Positions 1-7,801 of a DNA stretch of 64,000 nt are shown piece after piece. Position 1 is the stretch's first letter, and each line of letters opens with the position of its first letter. The stretch lies in contig JBNMLC010000001.1 in the NCBI GenBank assembly GCA_050874665.1, forward strand, positions 372,001 to 436,000, written 5' to 3'. The notes below the pieces were generated by a model. It did not search any database, was not told where the DNA came from, and saw nothing but the letters and a program-made list of their open reading frames with translations. A program made the translations under genes and the position numbers. Source of the stretch: RUG11237 sp050874665 (GTDB taxonomy: Bacteria > Bacillota > Clostridia > Lachnospirales > Lachnospiraceae).

Positions 1-257
1 TAAATACAGCCTATGTAGCGGCGACAGAAAGCTTAGCTAATAATGATAAAGCCGCTGCAGGAAACAATTGGTGGTGGTGGCTGCGTACTATGGGAGAAAA
101 ACCAAACAGTGTGGATATTGTAAGGGGAGAAGGTCATTTGTCTAAGGAGGGAATTAGTGTTAAAAATAATAGTGTAGCTGTATGTCCTGCATTGCATATA
201 GATCTTTCCCAATCCGTCTGGGAGAAAACAAATAGCATTACAATAGAAAGGAAGTAG
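1..257 (+). CDS. C-terminal end of a DUF6273 domain protein (5' truncated)
   Basis: The reading frame enters from the left edge (first full codon at 3) and runs 84 codons to TAG at 255-257. It has a run of four Trp followed by LRT, and then a CPALHIDL element close to the end. That WWLR...G...V.PAL.IDL layout is the hallmark of DUF6273, a domain common at the C-terminus of secreted or surface proteins of Lachnospiraceae. Only the last domain is visible, so signal peptide, repeats and total length are unknown. It ends 11 bases before the exonuclease gene. Family assignment is by motif; the function of the domain is not established. Confidence 0.6.
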   Translation, partial: NTAYVAATESLANNDKAAAGNNWWWWLRTMGEKPNSVDIVRGEGHLSKEGISVKNNSVAVCPALHIDLSQSVWEKTNSITIERK

Positions 258-268
258 AGAAGTAATAT

Positions 269-1024
269 ATGAAATTGATATCTTGGAATGTGAATGGTAT
301 ACGTGCTTGTTTAGGAAAAGGATTTATGGAATTTTTTTCAGAAGCAGATGCAGATGTTTTCTGTTTACAGGAAACAAAACTATCGGAAGGGCAGTTGGAA
401 TTAGAACTGCCCGGATATTATCAATATTGGAATTATGCGGAGAAGAAAGGGTATTCTGGCACAGCAATTTTTACCAAAGTAAAACCATTGAATGTGACTT
501 ATGGCTTGGGTATAGAGCTGCATGATAAGGAAGGAAGAGTAATTACGGCAGAATTTGATGATTTTTATTTTATAACGGTTTATACGCCAAACTCCCAGAA
601 TGAACTGACCCGTCTTTCATACCGAATGCAATGGGAGGATGATTTTCTTGCTTATATTAAGGAATTAGAAAAGAAAAAACCTGTAATATATGCAGGAGAT
701 TTTAATGTGGCACATCAGGAAATTGATCTGAAAAATCCAAAGACAAATCGCAAAAATGCAGGATTTACTGATGAGGAACGAGAGAAGATGTCAAAGGTCT
801 TAGAAAGTGGATTTATTGATACATTTCGATATTTCTATCCAGAAAAAGAGGGGATTTATTCCTGGTGGTCTTATCGGTTTAAGGCAAGAGAAAAAAATGC
901 AGGGTGGCGCATTGACTATTTTCTTGCATCAGAATGTCTAAAAGACAGATTGCAGGAAGCTAAAATTCATACCGATGTTTTTGGTTCAGATCATTGTCCA
1001 ATCGAGTTGGATATAGAAATTTAA
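269..1024 (+). CDS. xth: Exodeoxyribonuclease III (AP endonuclease, ExoA/XthA family)
   Basis: 251 residues, the normal length for exonuclease III. This family cleaves the backbone 5' of abasic sites in base-excision repair and removes 3' blocking groups; it is Mg-dependent and cytoplasmic. All catalytic motifs are visible: WNVNGIRA (Asn7), LQETKL (Glu35 metal ligand), YTPNSQN around 105-111, GDFNVAH (Asp144/Asn146), WRIDYFL, and the terminal SDHCP with Asp241-His242. The start is at ATG 269, preceded by a GGAAG at about 250-254. The gene stands between a surface protein and a VOC protein without an obvious operon partner. Nothing is missing from the active site. Confidence 0.95.
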   Translation: MKLISWNVNGIRACLGKGFMEFFSEADADVFCLQETKLSEGQLELELPGYYQYWNYAEKKGYSGTAIFTKVKPLNVTYGLGIELHDKEGRVITAEFDDFYFITVYTPNSQNELTRLSYRMQWEDDFLAYIKELEKKKPVIYAGDFNVAHQEIDLKNPKTNRKNAGFTDEEREKMSKVLESGFIDTFRYFYPEKEGIYSWWSYRFKAREKNAGWRIDYFLASECLKDRLQEAKIHTDVFGSDHCPIELDIEI

Positions 1025-1045
1025 GTTTGAAAAGGAGAGATGATT

Positions 1046-1453
1046 ATGTTTCATGTAGATCATTATGCAATTAGTGTGAAAGATGCAGACAAAAGCATTG
1101 AATTTTACTCAAAGTTAGATTTTTCACTATTGAAAGACTGGAGAGCAGATGACGCTTCTGTGAGAATTGTTCAGATGACAAATGGTAGTTTTGTGCTTGA
1201 AATGTTTTGCTATCCTGACAGTGCTGCATTGCCGGAATTTGTGAAAGATTTAAATACAGATTTAAAGGTAAAAGGTGCAAAGCATCTGGGATTATGGGTG
1301 GAAGATTTAGAAAAGGCAGGTGCGTATCTGCAGCAAATCGGTATACTGGATAAGGCACCGGTAATTTCGCAAGGAAGACTTGGAAGAGCGTACTTTTTCA
1401 TCAAGGATCCAGATGGTATTTTTGTGGAGATTATTTCAGCAAGAGAGAGTTAG
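1046..1453 (+). CDS. VOC superfamily (glyoxalase/dioxygenase-like) protein
   Basis: About 135 residues with the two-fold beta-alpha-beta-beta-beta layout of the vicinal oxygen chelate fold: VDHYAISVKDADKSIEFYSKL at the N-terminus and the second half KHLGLWVEDLEKAGAYL, closing with FFIKDPDGIFVEII. The last segment is the usual C-terminal VOC signature with a metal-ligand Glu. Proteins of this type include glyoxalase I and many uncharacterised lyases, so the substrate cannot be named. An ATG at 1040 lies only a base or two after the AAGGAGA Shine-Dalgarno (about 1033-1039); ATG 1046 has normal spacing and is preferred. An intrinsic terminator follows the stop codon. Confidence 0.8.
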   Translation: MFHVDHYAISVKDADKSIEFYSKLDFSLLKDWRADDASVRIVQMTNGSFVLEMFCYPDSAALPEFVKDLNTDLKVKGAKHLGLWVEDLEKAGAYLQQIGILDKAPVISQGRLGRAYFFIKDPDGIFVEIISARES

Positions 1454-1456
1454 ATA

Positions 1457-1505
1457 GGGCTGTCGCAATAACGATGTTTCAATCGCTATTGTGACGCCTT
1501 TTTTG
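1457..1505 (+). terminator. Intrinsic terminator after the VOC gene
   Basis: Inverted repeat GTCGCAATA...TATTGTGAC, closed by an outer GGC/GCC pair, followed by CTTTTTT. It lies directly after the VOC stop codon and before the oppositely oriented tRNA gene. Confidence 0.8.
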
Positions 1506-1565
1506 AGTAACAAAACAAAAAGAGCCAAAATCCTTGAACAATCAAGAATTCAGCTCTCAAATTTA

Positions 1566-1638
1566 AGCTAGCAACGGGAATCGAACCCGTGACCTCTTCA
1601 CTACCAATGAAGTGCGCTACCGACTGTGCCATGCCAGC
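1566..1638 (-). tRNA. tRNA-Thr(GGU)
   Basis: On the minus strand a complete cloverleaf can be folded. The acceptor stem is GCTGGCA/TGCTAGC with one G-T pair. The D-loop is AGTCGGTA. The anticodon stem CTTCA/TGAAG encloses loop TTGGTAG with anticodon GGT, which reads Thr ACC/ACU codons. The T-arm is ACGGG TTCGATT CCCGT. The discriminator base is T and no CCA is encoded, so CCA must be added post-transcriptionally. The D-stem GCAC/GCGC contains one A-C mismatch. The gene stands alone on the minus strand, convergent with the VOC gene. Confidence 0.93.
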
Positions 1639-1661
1639 ATGTCGATTATCCGACAAAGAAA

Positions 1662-1690
1662 AGTATAGCATATTATATATACAATTGCAA
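1662..1690 (-). promoter_or_regulatory. Promoter of tRNA-Thr
   Basis: Minus-strand -35 TTGCAA (1685-1690), a 17-base spacer and -10 TATACT (1662-1667). Transcription would start about 15 bases upstream of the mature tRNA 5' end. Confidence 0.75.
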
Positions 1691-1749
1691 CAATTTCTTC
1701 GGAAAAAATGAAAAAAACTTATCATCAAGCAATAAATTGCAAAAGAACA

Positions 1750-1778
1750 TTGCGGAAAAATAAAAAATCGTGTATTTT
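1750..1778 (+). promoter_or_regulatory. Candidate promoter of ispF
   Basis: TTGCGG (1750-1755), 17-base spacer, TATTTT (1773-1778), about 55 bases before the ispF start. The match to sigma-A consensus is only moderate. The rest of the 1639-1831 gap holds nothing else I can support. Confidence 0.4.
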
Positions 1779-1831
1779 TATTAGGAGCGGCTATAGTAGC
1801 TGCCAAGTAAAAGTAGGAAAGGAATAGGAAC

Positions 1832-2374
1832 ATGAGAGTTGGAATGGGATATGACGTACACCGTCTGGTGGAAAACAGAGATTTAATCATAGGTGGTGTG
1901 AAGATAGATTACGAACTGGGATTGTTGGGACATTCAGATGCTGATGTTTTGCTTCATGCTGTTATGGATGCTCTGCTGGGTGCAGCGGCGTTAGGCGACA
2001 TTGGAAAACATTTTCCGGATACGGATGAGAAATATAAAGGAATCTCAAGCATGAAATTATTAGAGCATGTTAGGGAGTTATTAGAGGAAAATCTGTATGT
2101 AATTGAAAATATAGACGCAACGATTATTGCTCAGAAACCTAAAATGCTTCCACACATACAGAAAATGCGTGAAAATATTGCGGGTGCGCTGCAGATTGAT
2201 ATAAATAGAATTAATGTGAAGGCGACAACAGAAGAGGGATTAGGTTTCACCGGAGAAATGAAAGGAATTTCCTCACAGGCAATTTGCTCTTTAAATACAG
2301 TAGAAAATTACAGATATGATGACATAATGCAGGAGCGTGGCTGCAGTGGTTGTCAGGGCTGTCCGAGAAGCTAG
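1832..2374 (+). CDS. ispF: 2-C-methyl-D-erythritol 2,4-cyclodiphosphate synthase IspF
   Basis: Cyclises CDP-ME-2-phosphate to MEcPP in the non-mevalonate isoprenoid pathway; a cytoplasmic Zn-dependent homotrimer. The sequence begins RVGMGYDVHRL (Asp8 and His10 zinc ligands), followed by GLLGHSDADVLLHAVMDALLG and LGDIGKHFPDTD, and the C-terminal KATTEEGLGFTGEMKGISSQA signature. At 180 residues it is about 20 longer than the usual 157-160. The extra tail is rich in Cys and Gly (CSGCQGCP) and lies where the next gene's frame begins. No other MEP-pathway gene is adjacent. The start ATG at 1832 has GGAAAGGAATAGG upstream. Confidence 0.95.
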   Translation: MRVGMGYDVHRLVENRDLIIGGVKIDYELGLLGHSDADVLLHAVMDALLGAAALGDIGKHFPDTDEKYKGISSMKLLEHVRELLEENLYVIENIDATIIAQKPKMLPHIQKMRENIAGALQIDINRINVKATTEEGLGFTGEMKGISSQAICSLNTVENYRYDDIMQERGCSGCQGCPRS

Positions 2375-2378
2375 AAAT

Positions 2379-3536
2379 ATGGTAAAAAAACTGGCAGATC
2401 AAGAAAAGCAACAGAGCAGACAACTGTGGGAAGAAATTTTTACAGAAGACTCGAGAGAATTTCTTGATTATTACTATAAATATAAACTAAAAGAGAATGA
2501 GATATTTGGAAGCTTTAGCGGCGAAACATTAGTAGCAATGTTACAGTTAAATCCATATAAGCTGTGCGTGGGAACACAGGAGGCGGATTCCTATTATATT
2601 GTGGCAGTGGCGACAAAAGAAAAATATAGACATCAGGGGAGAATGGCACAGCTTTTGAAGAAAGCAATGCTTGAGGCAGAAGGACAGGAGATTCCATTTG
2701 TCTTTCTCATGCCTGCAAAAGAGGATATTTATAAGCCATTTGGTTTTGTTACAGTATATGGGAGAAAAGACTATAGATTTACCAGTGAATGTTTGTCAGA
2801 GAACAATACACTATTTCAAGATATTAGAAAAAAAAGATATGATATTGAGCTAGAAGAAATGACAGAGAAAGATTTAGAGAAAGGTTCTGTAATAACAGAA
2901 TTGGTCAAATATTCACAACGAAAATTAAAGGAAAAATATCAAGTCTTTGCAAAAAGAGATGAACAGTACTATATTCGACTTATGAAAGAACAAAAAAGTC
3001 AACGGGGCGGTATTTTATTAGCCAGAGATTCTTCTGGCAATGAAATTTGCGGTTATTGCTTTCTGGCAAGGGAAGATACCGTACAGCTTCGGGAACTACT
3101 TTGCGATGAAGGCAGGGAAATGGATATACTCAGGGAAATTTGGAAAAAATATGGGCACTATGGAGAAATCGACATTTTAGGTGCTGAGTTTTCGAAAAAT
3201 TGCCTGCCTTTTGCGCAGATTTTCCCATGTATTATGATAAGAATTACAGACATTTGCAGATTTACAAAGCTGATTCCCTTACAGGCAGGGGAAGTACAGT
3301 GGCTTACTCAGAATCCGGTAATTGCTATTAAGGATTCCTTTATACAGCGTAATCAGGGAGTGTATCGTGTGAGTGTGGAAAGACAAGGAAATAATTTCTT
3401 TGCAAAGCTAGAAAAAGAGCAGAATTGGATAGAGGATATAGGGAAAAGTGGGAATGATATTCCTGGTTTTACGGTAGAACAAATCCAGAAAAAGTCTTTT
3501 GAAAAATTAAAAATTTTCTTAAATGAGGTAGTTTAA
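2379..3536 (+). CDS. GNAT family N-acetyltransferase, Eis-like
   Basis: About 385 residues. The N-terminal half is a GNAT domain: VAVATKEKYRHQGRMAQLLKKA matches the acetyl-CoA-binding motif A (V.V...R..G....LL), followed by FVFLMPAKEDIYKPFGF. The long C-terminal half with a second, degenerate GNAT-like part and a sterol-carrier-like end is the layout of Eis-type acetyltransferases, which acetylate amines of varied substrates. The acceptor here cannot be predicted. The frame is open from 2337, inside ispF, but ATG 2379 just after the ispF stop gives the family-like N-terminus MVKKLADQEKQ. The stop overlaps the promoter of the following T-box. Confidence 0.75.
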   Translation: MVKKLADQEKQQSRQLWEEIFTEDSREFLDYYYKYKLKENEIFGSFSGETLVAMLQLNPYKLCVGTQEADSYYIVAVATKEKYRHQGRMAQLLKKAMLEAEGQEIPFVFLMPAKEDIYKPFGFVTVYGRKDYRFTSECLSENNTLFQDIRKKRYDIELEEMTEKDLEKGSVITELVKYSQRKLKEKYQVFAKRDEQYYIRLMKEQKSQRGGILLARDSSGNEICGYCFLAREDTVQLRELLCDEGREMDILREIWKKYGHYGEIDILGAEFSKNCLPFAQIFPCIMIRITDICRFTKLIPLQAGEVQWLTQNPVIAIKDSFIQRNQGVYRVSVERQGNNFFAKLEKEQNWIEDIGKSGNDIPGFTVEQIQKKSFEKLKIFLNEVV

Positions 3537-3538
3537 TA

Positions 3539-3568
3539 TTGACAAATGCCTTTTTTTTGCATAGACTA
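3539..3568 (+). promoter_or_regulatory. Promoter of the cysE-cysS operon
   Basis: Consensus -35 TTGACA (3539-3544) with TAGACT (3563-3568) 18 bases on. TAAAAT at 3567-3572 is an alternative but its spacing is too long. It begins immediately after the GNAT stop codon. Confidence 0.6.
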
Positions 3569-3580
3569 AAATAGATAACA

Positions 3581-3838
3581 GAAGAAAGTAAAAAGCGTTG
3601 AACGGTAAGAGTATTTATAAGGAACGCATCAGAGAGGAAATGTCACAGGCTGAAAGCATTTCTGGCGGGGTAGATAAAGAAAGTGCGACCGGGAGCTGTT
3701 TTAATGAAGGTGTAGGCCGGTAGTTAAGAACGTAGACACACGTTACGTGTTAAAGGTGGAGGAGAAATCCTCTAATAGAGTGGAACCGCGGATAAATTCG
3801 TCTCTAAATAGAGATGAGTGTCTGCGGTTTTTTATTTA
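3581..3838 (+). promoter_or_regulatory. T-box leader, cysteine specific (tRNA-Cys sensing)
   Basis: This is a classic T-box leader. The AGAGAGGAAAT stem I element is near 3631-3641. A GGCTGAAAGC loop follows, then a specifier segment AAAG-TGC-GACC with TGC (3684-3686), a Cys codon, then the T-box AGAGTGGAACCGCGG (3777-3791). A terminator stem ends in TCTGCGGTTTTTTAT. When uncharged tRNA-Cys pairs with the TGC specifier and the T-box, the antiterminator forms and the operon is read. The downstream genes cysE and cysS agree with cysteine as the signal. The specifier was placed by aligning it with the valS T-box in this window. Confidence 0.92.
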
Positions 3839-3906
3839 AGATAAGAAATATCTGAAATTCCGGTTCATATGTTTGGAAAAGAAACTTAAATTAGGAAGTG
3901 ATATAG

Positions 3907-4581
3907 ATGGGAATAATTAAAAATATTAAAGAAGAAATTGAAGTAATTAAAGAACGAGATCCTGCATTACACTCTAATATGGAAGTTTTGTTGTATCCGA
4001 GTTTTAAAGTAATGTTACATTACCGCCTTGCGCATAAGCTTTACATCAACAAACATTATTTTCTGGCAAGATGGGTGTCCCAGAGAGGAGTTCGAAAGAC
4101 AGGAATTGAAATCCATCCGGGAGCAACGATAGGAAAAGGCTTGTTTATTGATCATGGAAGCGGTGTAATTATAGGAGAAACGGCTATTGTAGGTGATAAT
4201 GTAACCTTATATCAAGGCGTTACCTTAGGCGGAACCGGAAAAGAGACAGGAAAGCGTCATCCTACTGTGGCAGATAATGTAATGATTAGTGCCGGAGCAA
4301 AAATTATAGGCTCTTTCACTATCGGAGAAAATTCTAAAATAGGTGCCGGTTCCGTTGTATTAAAGGAAGTTCCGCCGAATTCTACCGTGGTAGGTGTACC
4401 GGGACATGTGGTGAAACGCAATAATGTTTCTATTCCAAGAACTGACCTGAATCAAGTGGATTTACCAGACCCTGTTCAGGTGGAAATTACAGAACTTAGA
4501 AAAAATAATGATGTGCTTTGTAGACGCATTGTAGAATTGGAAACAGAAATTAAACGATTAGAGTCTGAAAAGGGAAAATAA
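3907..4581 (+). CDS. cysE: Serine O-acetyltransferase CysE
   Basis: Transfers acetyl from acetyl-CoA to L-serine, giving O-acetylserine for cysteine synthesis; cytoplasmic. 224 residues. After a short helical N-terminus (DPALHSNMEVLLYPSFKVMLHYRLAHKLY) comes the left-handed beta-helix of hexapeptide repeats: IHPGATIGKGLFIDHGSGVIIGE with the catalytic His of DHGSG, LYQGVTLGGTGKETGKRHPTV, and GAKIIGSFTIGENSKIGAGSVV. The extra C-terminal stretch (about 190-224) looks like a coiled coil (LETEIKRLESEKGK). First gene behind the cysteine T-box and 11 bases before cysS, so synthesis of cysteine and its loading onto tRNA are co-regulated. Confidence 0.96.
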   Translation: MGIIKNIKEEIEVIKERDPALHSNMEVLLYPSFKVMLHYRLAHKLYINKHYFLARWVSQRGVRKTGIEIHPGATIGKGLFIDHGSGVIIGETAIVGDNVTLYQGVTLGGTGKETGKRHPTVADNVMISAGAKIIGSFTIGENSKIGAGSVVLKEVPPNSTVVGVPGHVVKRNNVSIPRTDLNQVDLPDPVQVEITELRKNNDVLCRRIVELETEIKRLESEKGK

Positions 4582-4592
4582 GGAGAGCGAAG

Positions 4593-5987
4593 ATGAAATT
4601 ATATAATACCCTCAGCAAAAGGAAAGAAGAATTTGTACCAATAGAAGAAGGAAAAGTAAAAATGTATGTGTGTGGTCCTACAGTGTATAATTACATTCAT
4701 ATTGGAAATGCAAGACCAATGATAGTATTTGATACGGTAAGACGTTACTTTGAGTATAAGGGATACGAAGTAACATATGTATCAAATTTTACAGATGTAG
4801 ATGATAAAATTATCAATAAGTCTATAGAAGAAGGCATTCCGGCGAGTGAGGTTTCAGAACGCTATATTAAGGAATGCAAAAAGGATATGGAAGATTTAAA
4901 TATCAAACCGGCAACAAAGAATCCGAAGGCAACAGAAGAAATTGATGGCATGATTTCTATGATAGCAGCTTTAATAGAAAAAGGGTATGCTTATCCAGTG
5001 GATGGTACGGTATATTTTCGTACCAGAAAATTTGAAGGTTATGGAAAATTGTCGAAGAAAAATCTAGATGAGTTAGAAGCAGGAAAACGTATCGCCATTG
5101 AAGAACAGAAGGAAGATGCTATGGATTTTGTTCTTTGGAAGCCAAAGAAAGAGGGAGAACCATATTGGGAATCTCCGTGGGGACAGGGACGTCCGGGATG
5201 GCATATTGAATGTTCTGTAATGTCAAAAAAATATCTGGGTGATACCATTGACATTCATGCCGGTGGAGAAGATTTGGTATTTCCACACCATGAAAATGAG
5301 ATTGCACAGAGTGAGGCTGCAAACGGAAAAGAATTTGCAAGGTATTGGTTGCATAATGCATTTTTAAACATTAACAATAAAAAAATGTCAAAATCGTTGG
5401 GAAATTTCTTTACTGTAAGAGAAATTGGCGAAAAATATGACTTACAGGTCTTGCGTTTCTTTATGTTGAGTGCTCATTATAGAAGTCCGTTAAATTTTAG
5501 TGCAGATTTGATGGAGAGTTCTAAAAATGGTTTGGAACGAATTCTGACTTCAACAGAACGTTTGAAAAATCTTATGGAAAAAGCAGAGGGAACATTAAAA
5601 GAGGAAGAACAGCAGTTGTTAGAAAGCCAGAAGGAATACATTGAAAAGTTCGAAGCAGCTATGGATGATGATTTTAATACGGCAGATGCCATTTCCGCTA
5701 TTTTTGAATTTGTAAAATTTATTAATATTGAGGCAACCAAAGAAAAATCGAAAGAATTGTTAGAGGGCTTTTGGAAAACGCTGCACGACCTGGCTAATGT
5801 ACTGGGAATCATTCTTGAACAAAAAGAAGAAATTCTGGACGAAGAAATTGAACATTTGATTGCAGAACGTCAGAACGCAAGAAAAGAAAAGAATTTTGAG
5901 AGAGCCGATGAAATCAGAGATATTTTACTTGAAAAGGGAATTATCTTAAAAGACACACGCGAGGGAGTTCAATGGAAAAGAGCTTAG
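4593..5987 (+). CDS. cysS: Cysteine--tRNA ligase CysS
   Basis: Class I aminoacyl-tRNA synthetase, 464 residues, normal length. The zinc ligand Cys27 is in MYVCGPTVYNYIHIGNARP, and the HIGH motif reads HIGN at 36-39. The central WHIECSVMSKKYLG and HHENEIAQSE supply the other zinc ligands. The KMSKS motif is intact (KKMSKSLGN). The C-terminal anticodon-binding helical part ends GIILKDTREGVQW, as is typical. It lies in the T-box-controlled operon between cysE and mrnC, and its last 16 bases overlap mrnC, suggesting translational coupling. Confidence 0.98.
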   Translation: MKLYNTLSKRKEEFVPIEEGKVKMYVCGPTVYNYIHIGNARPMIVFDTVRRYFEYKGYEVTYVSNFTDVDDKIINKSIEEGIPASEVSERYIKECKKDMEDLNIKPATKNPKATEEIDGMISMIAALIEKGYAYPVDGTVYFRTRKFEGYGKLSKKNLDELEAGKRIAIEEQKEDAMDFVLWKPKKEGEPYWESPWGQGRPGWHIECSVMSKKYLGDTIDIHAGGEDLVFPHHENEIAQSEAANGKEFARYWLHNAFLNINNKKMSKSLGNFFTVREIGEKYDLQVLRFFMLSAHYRSPLNFSADLMESSKNGLERILTSTERLKNLMEKAEGTLKEEEQQLLESQKEYIEKFEAAMDDDFNTADAISAIFEFVKFINIEATKEKSKELLEGFWKTLHDLANVLGIILEQKEEILDEEIEHLIAERQNARKEKNFERADEIRDILLEKGIILKDTREGVQWKRA

Positions 5988-6406
5988 ATGAATTATTAAA
6001 AGAGAATTTTCAAATGAAAGAAGTGAGTGCTAAAAGTTACTCTCCTTTGGTATTGGCTTATATAGGAGACGGTATATATGACTTGGTAATTCGCACCGTT
6101 GTGGTAAATCGTGGAAATACACAGGCAAATAAACTGCATAAGAAAACCAGCAGTCTTGTAAAAGCAGCCGCTCAATCGTCGATGATAGACACTTTATTAG
6201 AAATACTTACAGAAGAAGAAATGGCAGTATACAAGCGTGGAAGGAATGCGAAGTCTGCTACTATGGCAAAAAACGCTACCATGACAGATTATCGGAAGGC
6301 AACAGGGTTTGAAGCACTGATGGGATATTTGTATCTGGATAATCAATGGGAACGTATGGTGTATTTAGTAAAAGAAGGTTTGCAGCGTGCACACCTGTGT
6401 TTGTAG
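5972..6406 (+). CDS. mrnC: Mini-ribonuclease III MrnC
   Basis: A dimeric RNase III catalytic domain without the double-stranded-RNA-binding domain; in Bacillus it matures 23S rRNA ends. 144 residues. The catalytic core is LAYIGDGIYDLVIRT with Asp33, followed by ANKLHKKTSSLVKAAAQ and the second acidic helix FEALMGYLYLD. The RGRNAKSATMAKNATMTDYRKATG segment is diagnostic for Mini-III. It overlaps cysS and precedes rlmB, the same order found in many Firmicutes, so two 23S rRNA-acting enzymes are co-transcribed. Confidence 0.95.
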   Translation: MEKSLDELLKENFQMKEVSAKSYSPLVLAYIGDGIYDLVIRTVVVNRGNTQANKLHKKTSSLVKAAAQSSMIDTLLEILTEEEMAVYKRGRNAKSATMAKNATMTDYRKATGFEALMGYLYLDNQWERMVYLVKEGLQRAHLCL

Positions 6407-6429
6407 AAAATAGAAAGGTAATACAGAAC

Positions 6430-7179
6430 ATGAGATATGAAGAATTCACAATTGAAGGAAGAAATGCCTGTATAGAAGCATTTCGTTCTGGGAAAACCAT
6501 TGACAAGCTGTTCATTTTAGACGGTTGTAAGGATGGGCCGATTCTTTCCATTGTCAGAGAGGCAAAGAAACAGGATACATTTATTCAGTATGTAAAAAAA
6601 GAGCGTTTAGACCAGATGTCAGAAACAGGAAAACATCAGGGAGTGATTGCTTATGCGGCAGCGTATCATTATGCTTCTGTGGAAGATATTTTAGAGAATG
6701 CCAGAACGAAAAATGAACCGCCATTTATTTTTTTACTGGACGGTATTGAAGATCCTCATAATCTGGGAGCCATTATTCGAACAGCTAACTTAGCAGGTGC
6801 ACATGGAGTGATTATTCCAAAGCACAGAGCAGCCGGACTTACAGCAACCGTTGCCAGAACCTCTGCAGGTGCATTGAATTATACGCCGGTAGCAAAGGTG
6901 ACAAATCTTGGAAAAACGATTGATGAGTTGAAAGAAAAAGGCATTTGGTTTGCCTGCGCAGATATGGACGGCGATGTGATGTATCGTACCAATCTGACGG
7001 GACCTATTGGACTGGTAATTGGAAATGAAGGGGAAGGAGTCAGCCGTCTGGTAAAGGAAAAATGTGACTATATTGCCTCTATTCCGATGAAGGGAGATAT
7101 TGACTCATTGAATGCATCTGTGGCAGCGGGAGTACTTGCTTTTGAAATTGTAAGACAGCGACTGAATCAGAATAGATAG
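6430..7179 (+). CDS. rlmB: 23S rRNA (guanosine-2'-O-)-methyltransferase RlmB (SpoU family)
   Basis: SPOUT-class methyltransferase that 2'-O-methylates 23S rRNA guanosine (G2251 in E. coli numbering) using SAM. About 249 residues from ATG 6430, giving MRYEEFTIEGRNACIEAF, the normal N-terminal substrate-binding domain. The frame is open further upstream inside mrnC, but that extra part is not family-like. SPOUT motif 1 NLGAIIRTANLAGAHGVII, motif 2 GLVIGNEGEGVS and motif 3 IPMKGDIDSLNASVAAGV are all intact. Eleven bases separate it from sigH. Confidence 0.95.
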   Translation: MRYEEFTIEGRNACIEAFRSGKTIDKLFILDGCKDGPILSIVREAKKQDTFIQYVKKERLDQMSETGKHQGVIAYAAAYHYASVEDILENARTKNEPPFIFLLDGIEDPHNLGAIIRTANLAGAHGVIIPKHRAAGLTATVARTSAGALNYTPVAKVTNLGKTIDELKEKGIWFACADMDGDVMYRTNLTGPIGLVIGNEGEGVSRLVKEKCDYIASIPMKGDIDSLNASVAAGVLAFEIVRQRLNQNR

Positions 7180-7189
7180 AGGGTTAAGC

Positions 7190-7789
7190 ATGGGGAGAAC
7201 AGAAAGAGAAGATGAAGAAATGATTCGGCAGATTCAGGAAGGAAATCAGGAACTGACCGATTATATTATGGAACGATATAAATATTTGGTAAAAAAGAAA
7301 GCGAAAGCAATGTATATTCTTGGTGGAGATAATGACGATTTGATTCAGGAGGGTATGATTGGATTGTTTAAAGCAATCAGAGATTTTGATTGCAGACAAA
7401 ATTACAGCTTTTGTGCTTTTGCAGAAATCTGCATTACAAGACAGATGTATTCAGCTATGAAGGCAGCGGGAAGGCAGAAGCATTTACCATTGAATACTTA
7501 TGTTTCTTTTCACACGATGATAGGAAGTGGGGAAGAGGAGGGGGAATTGCGGGATGTTTTAGAATCTGGCATGAAGACACCGGAAGAGCTGGTGATTGGA
7601 AGAGAGGATTTGGAACAGCTTGCAGAGATTATTGAACAAAAGTTAAGTGTTATGGAAAAAGAAGTTCTGGATTTGTATCTTTCCGGAATTTCATACAAGG
7701 AGATTGCAAGGATATTAGGAAAAAGTGAAAAATCCATTGATAATGCTTTGCAGAGAATGAAAGGAAAACTTGCAGACACATTAAAATAA
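7190..7789 (+). CDS. sigH: RNA polymerase sporulation sigma factor SigH
   Basis: 199-residue sigma-70 family protein. Region 2 reads YKYLVKKKAKAMYILGGDNDDLIQEGMIGLFKAIRDFD, with the -10 recognition helix FCAFAEICITRQMYSAMKAAGRQKHLPLNTYVSF. Region 4 ends in the helix-turn-helix YLSGISYKEIARILGKSEKSIDNALQRMKGKL. The RQKHLPLNTYVS stretch and the cysS-mrnC-rlmB neighbourhood match SigH (Spo0H), which directs early sporulation and stationary-phase transcription. In many relatives secE/nusG follow; here an LCP wall enzyme follows instead, 12 bases on. Confidence 0.9.
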   Translation: MGRTEREDEEMIRQIQEGNQELTDYIMERYKYLVKKKAKAMYILGGDNDDLIQEGMIGLFKAIRDFDCRQNYSFCAFAEICITRQMYSAMKAAGRQKHLPLNTYVSFHTMIGSGEEEGELRDVLESGMKTPEELVIGREDLEQLAEIIEQKLSVMEKEVLDLYLSGISYKEIARILGKSEKSIDNALQRMKGKLADTLK

Positions 7790-7801
7790 AAGGTGATTCA
7801 T

